From assembly GCA_016934135.1 (NCBI GenBank), contig JAFGTK010000280.1:1-11164 (forward strand): a DNA stretch of 11,164 nt, in the 5' to 3' direction. Positions 4,854-11,164 of the stretch are shown here, piece after piece. Under the pieces are notes generated by a model. That model ran no database searches. It was not told the origin of the DNA and saw only the letters and a program-made list of their open reading frames with translations. A program made the position numbers and the translations under genes. Every line of letters begins with the position of its first letter. Positions within the stretch are counted from its first letter, which is position 1. The DNA comes from Deltaproteobacteria bacterium. Lineage in GTDB: Bacteria; Desulfobacterota; Desulfomonilia; UBA1062.

Positions 4854-6751
4854 TGTGCGGAATAGCTGGAATTATCACATCGGAACGAATCAATGAAGAT
4901 AACCTTGCGGCCATGATTGCGGCCCTTAAGCATCGCGGGCCCGATGACTGCGGCAGCAAGATCATCACCGGCCAGGGAAGGGTAGCGGCACTGGGGCATA
5001 CCCGCCTTAGCATCATCGATTTGAGCAGGGCAGCCCGCCAGCCCATGGCCAACGAGGACAGTTCCGTCTGGCTGACCTTCAACGGCGAGATCTATAATTT
5101 CCGGGCCCTGAGGAGTGAACTCGAAGAACGCGGCCACCGTTTCACATCGCAGACCGACAGCGAAGTGCTGCTGCACGGCTACGAAGAGTATGGCACCGAC
5201 ATCTTCAAACGCCTGAACGGCATGTTAGCCTGCGCTCTCTGGGACAGCAACAGCCAGACCCTCATCATGGGGCGAGACCGCTACGGTCAGAAGCCGCTCT
5301 ATTACTGGCACCAGGATGGCACCTTCATCTTTGCATCCGAGCTCAAGGCCCTGCTCAGGCATCCGGCCGTCGCCCCGGACATCGATCCGGCGGCTCTGAG
5401 CCGCTATCTTTTATTTGAGTATGTGCCCGCCCCCTACTGCCTGATCAGAAATGTACACAAGCTGGAACCAGGCTGTTTCCTTGTTCATAGCGCCGACGGA
5501 ATAAAAATCGAACGCTACTGGGATATCAGCTTTAATGATGATCCGTCGATCGGTGACGAAATAACAGCCGGCGAGCGTCTGGAGCAGGAGCTCGAGGCAG
5601 CTGTCAAACGCCACCTGGAAAGCGACGTTCCCCTGGGGGTGTTCCTGAGCGGCGGGGTCGATTCAAGCGTCATCATCGCCATGATGAGCCGGATGATGCC
5701 CGCCGAAAAGATCAGGACCTTCTGCATCGGATTCAAAGAGGGTTCTTTTGATGAATCCTCGTACGCCAGAAAGGTTGCAGAACATTTCGGCACTGATCAT
5801 CATGAGCAGATCCTGGATGCAGACAAAATGATAGAGATCCTGCCGGAAATCTGGCACCTGATGGACGAGCCCCTGGCTGACGCCTCCATAATCCCGACCC
5901 ATCTGCTCTCAAGATTCACCCGCGAATATGTCACGGTGGCCCTGGGCGGCGATGGCGGAGACGAACTGTTCTGCGGATACGATCCCTTCCTGGCACACAA
6001 ACTTGCCCCATCCTTTAAATATATCCCCGGCTGGCTGCACCGCGGCGTACTGGAGCCGCTGAGCCGCAGACTGCCGGTCTCGGACAGGAACATGAGCCTT
6101 GATTTCCGGCTCAAGCAGACAATAAAGGGTCTGCCATATCCTCTGCCTGTCCGCAATCAGGTCTGGCTGGGGGCCTTCTCTCTGGAGGAACAAAAACACC
6201 TGTTCTCCATGGATTTCCTTCGTGATGCCCAAAAGTGCGACCCTTACGCCGAAATCATGGCAACCGACCGCGCCGGCAGTTTCCGTGACCAGTGCGACCA
6301 ACTGATATGGCATTATTCCAAGTACTATCTCAGCGGCGATATCCTGACCAAGGTTGACCGGGCCAGCATGGCCTGCTCTCTTGAGGTACGCGCCCCCTTT
6401 CTGGATGCCGAATTTGCCGGTTTCGCAAACAGCCTGCCGTCGGACCTTAAGATGAAAGGCTTCACGCGCAAGTATCTGCTTAAAAAGGTCATGAAAAAAT
6501 ACCTGCCCTCTCAGATCCTGAATCGCCCCAAGAAAGGCTTCGGCATCCCGCTTTCAGCATGGCTGAAAAATGAACTCAAACCGCTCATGCTGGAAACCCT
6601 GAAGGATGACACGGGCGCCTTCAGGCCGGAAACCCTGAAATGCCTGGCAGACGACCACCTGACAGGACGGTGCGACAACCGCAAGCAGATCTGGACTCTT
6701 CTTACTTATATCCTATGGAAACATTCTCTTTCCAAGCATTTGAGGTCATAA
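4853..6751 (+). CDS. asnB: AsnB-type glutamine-dependent amidotransferase (asparagine synthetase family), copy 1
   Basis: This 632-aa protein has the two-domain plan of class II asparagine synthetases (about 80 aa longer than E. coli AsnB). The N-terminal Ntn glutaminase domain has nucleophile C2 (M-C-G-I-A-G-I), H-R-G-P-D at 27-31, R51, N77-G78 and D102, all needed to bind and hydrolyse glutamine. The synthetase domain has the ATP-pyrophosphatase loop S-G-G-V-D-S-S (266-272) and a late K-K-G-F-G-I-P-L segment. All key residues are present, so it should be active. In a glycan operon such enzymes are thought to amidate a sugar carboxylate (for example uronic acids in O-antigens) rather than make asparagine; that is inference. 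It starts at ATG 4853 by TAATG coupling, with little Shine-Dalgarno. GC is high, about 60% in sampled lines. Confidence 0.88.
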   Translation: MCGIAGIITSERINEDNLAAMIAALKHRGPDDCGSKIITGQGRVAALGHTRLSIIDLSRAARQPMANEDSSVWLTFNGEIYNFRALRSELEERGHRFTSQTDSEVLLHGYEEYGTDIFKRLNGMLACALWDSNSQTLIMGRDRYGQKPLYYWHQDGTFIFASELKALLRHPAVAPDIDPAALSRYLLFEYVPAPYCLIRNVHKLEPGCFLVHSADGIKIERYWDISFNDDPSIGDEITAGERLEQELEAAVKRHLESDVPLGVFLSGGVDSSVIIAMMSRMMPAEKIRTFCIGFKEGSFDESSYARKVAEHFGTDHHEQILDADKMIEILPEIWHLMDEPLADASIIPTHLLSRFTREYVTVALGGDGGDELFCGYDPFLAHKLAPSFKYIPGWLHRGVLEPLSRRLPVSDRNMSLDFRLKQTIKGLPYPLPVRNQVWLGAFSLEEQKHLFSMDFLRDAQKCDPYAEIMATDRAGSFRDQCDQLIWHYSKYYLSGDILTKVDRASMACSLEVRAPFLDAEFAGFANSLPSDLKMKGFTRKYLLKKVMKKYLPSQILNRPKKGFGIPLSAWLKNELKPLMLETLKDDTGAFRPETLKCLADDHLTGRCDNRKQIWTLLTYILWKHSLSKHLRS

Positions 6752-7680
6752 TGAACACACCCGATCTAGGGCAAATCAATCAATTAATGACGGATATGTA
6801 TCATGCCTTTATGAGCTTACCGCTTGAGGCTCAGGAATATTTCTTACAGACCACGCATGATGCCATGTCAAATAAAAATAATACCAGCATCTACACATTA
6901 CTTACATTTAAGACGTTCTATCGTCTTGCCATAAAGCACGGTGCAAAGGTTGAAAACGGTTCAATTCTGGAAATCGGTGCCGGCAAACCCCTTGGAACAG
7001 GTATTTTCTGGAATTTTGCAGGAGCGAACCGCTATACATCAATTGACAAATTCACGGAAATCAACATCGATGACAACTGGATCGATCGGTTTAAATCATT
7101 ACTGGAGTTTAATATATTCAATCCATACAGAATGAGTTTCGAGTCACTCATTACTGTTACAAACACTCACTGCACCATTGACGAAGAACGATTGCGATTT
7201 ATCCATGCAGACCTGAATCAACACGAATGGAAAGATGATAAATTTGATTTCATCTATTCAAACGCAGTATTGGAACACATGACCAACCTGCCTCTAGCAT
7301 TCAAAAACATGTATAACATTCTGGAAGATAACGGTGTTATGTTCCATAGCATTGACCTGCGTGAACATGCATCTGACCGGCCAATTGCCGATAAGAATAC
7401 CTCAATTGAGTTTTATAAGTTTTCCATAGATGAATGGAATCACAGATACCCGCCCGGATCAGATTCATATATCAACAGGCTAAGGGTAAGCGATTATCGG
7501 AGTCTCTTTAAAAATGCGGGCTTTTCTATAATATCTGAAGACATCACACAAACCATGCCACTAACATCTGAGGTTTATAAAGAAATTCACCCTGATTTTC
7601 ACCACTATTCACTTCCCGACCTGCAAGCAACCGGAGTCCAGTTCGTACTAAGAAAACCAGTTGAGAATTCTAATAATTAA
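6751..7680 (+). CDS. Class I SAM-dependent methyltransferase
   Basis: This 309-aa protein has a Rossmann methyltransferase core: motif I I-L-E-I-G-A-G (73-79), acidic D99 after beta-2 for the ribose, H-A-D-L (152-155), and F-D-F-I-Y-S-N-A-V-L-E-H-M (165-177), typical of the Methyltransf_11/23 group. About 70 residues precede the core and a specific C-terminal part follows it. I start it at ATG 6751, which overlaps the asnB stop (TAATG) with GAGG at 6742-6745; upstream in-frame ATGs at 6640 and 6715 lie inside asnB and are unlikely. The gene is clearly AT-richer (30-42% GC in sampled lines) than asnB before it, suggesting separate acquisition. Likely role: O- or N-methylation of a sugar of this glycan, or of the flagellin. 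Substrate is not visible. Confidence 0.82.
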   Translation: MNTPDLGQINQLMTDMYHAFMSLPLEAQEYFLQTTHDAMSNKNNTSIYTLLTFKTFYRLAIKHGAKVENGSILEIGAGKPLGTGIFWNFAGANRYTSIDKFTEINIDDNWIDRFKSLLEFNIFNPYRMSFESLITVTNTHCTIDEERLRFIHADLNQHEWKDDKFDFIYSNAVLEHMTNLPLAFKNMYNILEDNGVMFHSIDLREHASDRPIADKNTSIEFYKFSIDEWNHRYPPGSDSYINRLRVSDYRSLFKNAGFSIISEDITQTMPLTSEVYKEIHPDFHHYSLPDLQATGVQFVLRKPVENSNN

Positions 7681-8797
7681 CTATGAATTTCCACCGTTGG
7701 GCGGAGGAGCGGGTAACGCCAGCTACTTTATCGCCCGCGAACTGGTCAACAAGGGACATGAAATAACTGTCCTTACATCCGGATTCAAAGGTTTGCCGGC
7801 AAGCCAGAGCAAGGATGGCATCAGTGTGCTGCGGATTCCGGTTAGACGCAAATATATCGATCGTTCAAATATCTTTGAAATGAGCATATTCATCGTGAGC
7901 GCAATCAAGAATGCAAGTAAAGTTATAAGAACTGCAAACCCTGAGAAAATTCTGGTATTTTTCGGTATTCCGGGTGGACCGGTGGGCCTGTGGCTCAAAA
8001 TTCGACACGGTATTCCATATATACTCTCATTGCGCGGCGGCGATGTCCCCGGGTTTCTGCCCGATCAACTCAGAATATATCACTATCTGACATCACCGCT
8101 TTCCCATCTGATCTGGCGCAATGCTGCAAGCGTCTGTACGAACGGTGAACACCTGAAACAACTTGCACAAAGATTTGAACCTGGATTAAGAATAGAGTCT
8201 ATTCCAAACGGCATCGACATAGAATATTACACTAATGTAAAACCAAACATCCATCATAAGCTCAATCTAGTCTTCGTGGGGCGCCTTACAAAACAGAAAG
8301 GCCTTGAGTCCCTGTTAAAAGCTCTGGCCATAATCAGCGACAATAAACCTGAAACCGGAATCCATCTATATCTTGTTGGCGACGGACCACAGCGCGTAGA
8401 GCTCGAGGCATTGGCAAAACACTATAAGATAGAGAGAATGATCACATTCAAGGGTTGGATACCCAGAGATTCTCTGCCGGGAATATACAGCCAGGGCGAA
8501 ATCTTCATTCTACCTTCAATCGATGAAGGTCTACCCAATGTTGTCCTGGAGGCCATGGCCTCCGGTCTGCCCGTCATTTCAACTTCGGTCTTGAGCGACG
8601 AAGGTATCGTCGAAGAAGGCATCACCGGATTTCTCATTTCGTCGGCAGATCCCCGAACAATGGCTGATAAGATTTTATATTTTCTTGAGAATCCTGAACA
8701 AATCAAAAAGATGGGCCTCGCAGCCCGTAAACATGTAGAGAAACATTTCAGCTGGCAGAAAGCGGCCAGCGAATTTGAAAGGTTCCTGAATGAATGA
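7661..8797 (+). CDS. GT4 family glycosyltransferase, TTG start
   Basis: This 378-aa GT-B fold enzyme matches the GT4 retaining glycosyltransferases. The N-terminus M-R-I-L-I-I-N-Y-E-F-P-P-L-G-G-G is the usual first strand and Gly-rich loop. The C-terminal nucleotide-sugar domain has L-V-F-V-G-R-L-T-K-Q-K-G, G-D-G-P, and the E-x7-E motif (E289 and E297). There is no ATG. The conserved N-terminus begins at TTG 7661-7663, and an in-frame TAA stands at 7649-7651, so no longer start is possible. It overlaps the methyltransferase by 20 bases. The likely job is cytoplasmic addition of one sugar to the glycan precursor, or directly to a flagellin Ser/Thr. Sugar and acceptor are unknown. The first part is AT-rich like its upstream neighbour, and GC rises later. 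Confidence 0.88.
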   Translation: MRILIINYEFPPLGGGAGNASYFIARELVNKGHEITVLTSGFKGLPASQSKDGISVLRIPVRRKYIDRSNIFEMSIFIVSAIKNASKVIRTANPEKILVFFGIPGGPVGLWLKIRHGIPYILSLRGGDVPGFLPDQLRIYHYLTSPLSHLIWRNAASVCTNGEHLKQLAQRFEPGLRIESIPNGIDIEYYTNVKPNIHHKLNLVFVGRLTKQKGLESLLKALAIISDNKPETGIHLYLVGDGPQRVELEALAKHYKIERMITFKGWIPRDSLPGIYSQGEIFILPSIDEGLPNVVLEAMASGLPVISTSVLSDEGIVEEGITGFLISSADPRTMADKILYFLENPEQIKKMGLAARKHVEKHFSWQKAASEFERFLNE

Positions 8798-9707
8798 CAA
8801 CCTACCGGAATTGCTGAACACACCGAAACGGATCACGGTTGAATTGACAAATCACTGCAACTTGAGCTGTGAAATGTGTCCACGTCACTACATGCAGTAT
8901 CCTAAGGGATTCATGACAAAAAGGCTGTTCCATAAGCTTGTAGATGAAATGTCGGACAGTGGCATCCCGGTCATGGTGCCTTTTTTCAGGGGCGAGTCCC
9001 TTCTTCATCCGGAGTTCCTCGACTATATAACCTATGCCAAGAAAAAGGATTTGACAATCCAACTAGCTACCAATGGCGTCCTTCTGACCGAAACAACAGC
9101 CAGGAAGCTGATAGAACTCGGCCTGGATTTCATATCCTTCAGCGTGGATTCAATCGATGAAGAGCACTACCGCACAATACGTAAGGGGAGTGACTTCAAT
9201 GAACTGTACAGGGCGATCAAATCCATGCTCCGTGAAAAAGACCGATTGAATAGCAGCCTGCCGGTGATTCAGGTATCTGCCGTGGACACAGGTTTAACCA
9301 AGAACACTGTGGAGGACTTTGTATCTCATTGGAATGGGAAAGTCCAGCGGGTAAGAATATATCCCCAACACACAAAGGACGGCGAATACGGCAGTCTTGA
9401 GAACACACCCTCCATACCCAGGCAGCCTTGCCACAAACCTTTCACCGAGATGGTCATATATTGGGACGGTAAGGCGGCATTATGCAACCACGACTGGGAC
9501 AGGCGGGAGCCGCTGAGCGACGCGGCCGTGCACGGGCTTTTAGATATCTGGCAATCGGATGCATACAAACAGATCAGAAAACAGCATTTAACAGGAGAGT
9601 TCGATGTGACCGATGTATGCCGGACCTGTGGCCACTGGGCCCAGTATTACGTTCAGGACAAGGTCATAGGCGAGCTGTATAATGGAGGTTTAGAGGATAT
9701 CTCATGA
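8790..9707 (+). CDS. Radical SAM enzyme with SPASM/twitch-like C-terminal Cys set
   Basis: This 305-aa radical SAM protein has the CX3CX2C cluster motif C23-N-L-S-C27-E-M-C30 near the N-terminus, which binds the 4Fe-4S that cleaves S-adenosylmethionine. The (beta/alpha) barrel follows, with F-F-R-G-E-S-L-L-H-P near 65 and Q-L-A-T-N-G-V. The C-terminal part keeps four cysteines, C214, C232, C277 and C280, with W-D-G-K before C232; this resembles a reduced SPASM or twitch domain that would hold one auxiliary cluster. ATG 8790 overlaps the previous gene by 8 bases, with AAAGG upstream at 8778-8782. Radical SAM enzymes of this kind in sugar loci can dehydrogenate, epimerise or rearrange sugars; here the substrate is unknown. 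It precedes the aminotransferase, which suggests it supplies or alters the ketone or alcohol that is aminated. Confidence 0.85.
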   Translation: MNDNLPELLNTPKRITVELTNHCNLSCEMCPRHYMQYPKGFMTKRLFHKLVDEMSDSGIPVMVPFFRGESLLHPEFLDYITYAKKKDLTIQLATNGVLLTETTARKLIELGLDFISFSVDSIDEEHYRTIRKGSDFNELYRAIKSMLREKDRLNSSLPVIQVSAVDTGLTKNTVEDFVSHWNGKVQRVRIYPQHTKDGEYGSLENTPSIPRQPCHKPFTEMVIYWDGKAALCNHDWDRREPLSDAAVHGLLDIWQSDAYKQIRKQHLTGEFDVTDVCRTCGHWAQYYVQDKVIGELYNGGLEDIS

Positions 9708-10885
9708 AAAGGATTCCCTTAACCAGGCCGTATTTTACCGGTGAAGAACTGGAAAGAATCGGAAGGGTCTTGGATAGCGGATGGGTCACACAAGGCCCCT
9801 TGGTGGCCGAGTTTGAGCAGGCTTTTGCCCGGTTGACAGGGTCCCGGCACGCCCTGGCCCTGAACTCGTGTACGGCAGCACTGCACCTCGCACTGCTGGC
9901 ACTCAATATCTCAGAAGATGACGAGGTCATAGTGCCGGCCTTCACATTCGCGGCCTCGGCCAATGTTGTGGAGCACTGCCGGGCGCGTACTGTCTTCTGT
10001 GATATCGATCCGTCAACCTATACGATAGATACGAATCAGATCGAGTCCTGCATAACACCATGCACCAAGGCTATAATGCCGGTACACCTGTTTGGTCTGA
10101 GCGCTGATATGGGGAATATTCTGGAATTGGCAAGAAAATACGGTCTCGCTGTAATCGAGGATGCAGCATGCGGGTTCGGGTGCCTTTACCAGGGACATCA
10201 TGTTGGCACTTTAGGCGATATCGGATGCTTCAGCTTTCACCCACGCAAGGCTATAACAACCGGCGAGGGCGGAATGGCGACTACGAACAGCAAGGATATT
10301 GCCAAACGGATACAATCGCTACGAGACCACGGTGCTGTGATCTCCGACCTCGACAGACACCTTAGTGGCAGACCCTATGCCCTTCCCGACATGGACGAAC
10401 CCGGTTTCAACTACCGCCTTACCGATATCCAGGCCGCATTGGGCATCTCCCAGCTGGAAAAGGCTGACACGATTCAGCAGGCCCGGCGAAGCTGGGCCCG
10501 ACGCTATGACCAGGCCCTGGATGATGTGTCCTGGCTGAAGGCGCCTGTATCACCGCAAGGTTTTGTCCACGGCTACCAGTCGTATGTATGTCTGTTCGAA
10601 CCTGAGAAGATCGATGTCAAGAATGTTGAATACGTTAATACCCGACGCAACGCCTTTATGGATCATCTCCAGACAAGGGGCGTGGCAAGCCGGCCCGGCA
10701 CTCAGGCCGTTCACATGCTTAATTATTATAAACAGAGGTATAATCTGAAGCCTGAAAACTATCCGCATACCCTGATCGCAAACCTGTGCTCGGTTACGCT
10801 TCCCCTGTACGCAGATATGACCGAGGATGAGTTTGGATATGTCATGGATGCCATCAAGGAGTTCAATCCACTATGTGCGGGATAA
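9704..10885 (+). CDS. DegT/DnrJ/EryC1/StrS sugar aminotransferase
   Basis: This 393-aa PLP enzyme belongs to the sugar aminotransferase family that adds an amino group to nucleotide-linked keto-sugars, using glutamate or glutamine as donor. Visible marks are S-G-W-V-T-Q-G-P at the N-terminus, the N-S-C-T-A-A-L-H-L-A phosphate-binding region, P-V-H-L-F-G, the PLP-nitrogen aspartate in E-D-A-A-C (D153), and the Schiff-base lysine K182 in H-P-R-K-A-I-T-T-G-E-G-G. The C-terminal Y-N-Y-R-L-T-like segment (F-N-Y-R-L-T-D-I-Q-A-A) closes the active site. ATG 9704 overlaps the radical SAM stop (ATGA), with GAGG at 9693-9696. Length is normal. The exact sugar (such as 3- or 4-amino, perosamine-like or quinovosamine-like) cannot be told from the sequence. 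Confidence 0.9.
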   Translation: MKRIPLTRPYFTGEELERIGRVLDSGWVTQGPLVAEFEQAFARLTGSRHALALNSCTAALHLALLALNISEDDEVIVPAFTFAASANVVEHCRARTVFCDIDPSTYTIDTNQIESCITPCTKAIMPVHLFGLSADMGNILELARKYGLAVIEDAACGFGCLYQGHHVGTLGDIGCFSFHPRKAITTGEGGMATTNSKDIAKRIQSLRDHGAVISDLDRHLSGRPYALPDMDEPGFNYRLTDIQAALGISQLEKADTIQQARRSWARRYDQALDDVSWLKAPVSPQGFVHGYQSYVCLFEPEKIDVKNVEYVNTRRNAFMDHLQTRGVASRPGTQAVHMLNYYKQRYNLKPENYPHTLIANLCSVTLPLYADMTEDEFGYVMDAIKEFNPLCAG

Positions 10886-11164
10886 CCGGAATATTCCATA
10901 TCGACGGCAAGCCCGTTTCCACCCCGCTCATAAAGAAGATGACCGATATCATCGCCCATCGGGGACCTGACAGTGAAGGCTACTGGATCAATTCGTTTGT
11001 AGGATTCGGCCACCGCAGACTGGCCATCATCGATCTCTCGCCCAACGCACACCAGCCCATGGTCAATGATGACAGGTCCCTGACCATAACATATAATGGT
11101 GAGGTCTATAACTACCAAAGCTTGCGTCGAGAACTGGAGGACAAGGGCTATACCTTCCGCTCCA
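10873..11164 (+). CDS. asnB: AsnB-type glutamine amidotransferase, copy 2, N-terminal part (runs off the right edge)
   Basis: From ATG 10873 97 codons are open to the window end. They give the Ntn glutaminase start M-C-G-I-T-G-I with nucleophile C2, H-R-G-P-D (29-33), H-R-R-L-A-I-I-D-L-S and Y-N-G-E-V-Y-N (74-80), all conserved in class II glutamine amidotransferases of the asparagine synthetase family. It differs clearly from copy 1 (for example F-H-I-D-G-K-P-V after the start), so it is a diverged paralogue and not a recent duplication. The start overlaps the aminotransferase stop by 13 bases, with AAGGAG at 10856-10861. The synthetase domain is outside the window, so activity cannot be judged. 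Confidence 0.85.
   Translation, partial: MCGITGIFHIDGKPVSTPLIKKMTDIIAHRGPDSEGYWINSFVGFGHRRLAIIDLSPNAHQPMVNDDRSLTITYNGEVYNYQSLRRELEDKGYTFRS

Noticed and set aside
6640..6750. Longer N-terminus for the methyltransferase from upstream in-frame ATGs
   Set aside because: The added 37 residues lie wholly inside asnB, are read from its codons in another frame and look non-conserved; TAATG with GAGG at 6751 is a better start.
1..11164. CRISPR array, tRNA or rRNA genes, insertion sequences or attachment sites
   Set aside because: I saw no regular spaced repeats, tRNA-like cloverleaf, transposase or terminal inverted repeats anywhere in the window.

Overview
The window looks like chromosomal DNA from a flagellated Gram-negative bacterium. 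Flagellin sequence, extensive sigma-54 and sigma-28 signals, moderate GC (AT-rich control region, roughly 50-60% GC in most genes) and gene style suggest the Desulfobacterota (former Deltaproteobacteria). That assignment is by overall resemblance only and no phylogeny was run.

Layout. The left quarter, on the minus strand, is a flagellar filament block read right to left: fliC (flagellin, 2604 to 1447), flaG (1376 to 978) and fliD (filament cap, 885 running off the left edge). Hairpins sit in both short gaps. The middle (2605-3164) is a 560-base divergent control region. Toward fliC it holds a near-consensus sigma-28 promoter and a leader with a CsrA-type stem-loop (GGA in a tetraloop) upstream of a GGA-rich Shine-Dalgarno. 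Toward the right it holds a consensus-spaced sigma-54 promoter (TGGC/TTGCT) preceded by a palindromic box resembling the FleQ site, then a structured leader of about 170 nt.

The right three quarters (3165 to the right edge), on the plus strand, is a tight operon in which every gene overlaps the next: a TPR plus polyprenyl-phosphate-type GT2 glycosyltransferase fusion, an AsnB-type glutamine amidotransferase, a class I SAM methyltransferase, a GT4 glycosyltransferase (TTG start), a radical SAM/SPASM-like enzyme, a DegT/DnrJ/EryC1/StrS sugar aminotransferase, and the start of a second AsnB-type enzyme cut by the window edge.

How it may work together. The enzymes fit building, transferring and decorating an unusual amino sugar or amidated sugar: PLP-dependent amination, two amidotransferases, methylation, a radical step, two glycosyltransferases and a lipid-phosphate-sugar synthase. 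The position beside flagellin and the flagellar-style sigma-54/FleQ-like control suggest a flagellin-glycosylation island, transcribed in step with filament assembly. An O-antigen or exopolysaccharide role is not excluded. The most notable items are the divergent flagellar control region, the predicted CsrA control of fliC, the TPR-GT2 fusion, and the paired AsnB genes flanking a radical SAM/DegT core.
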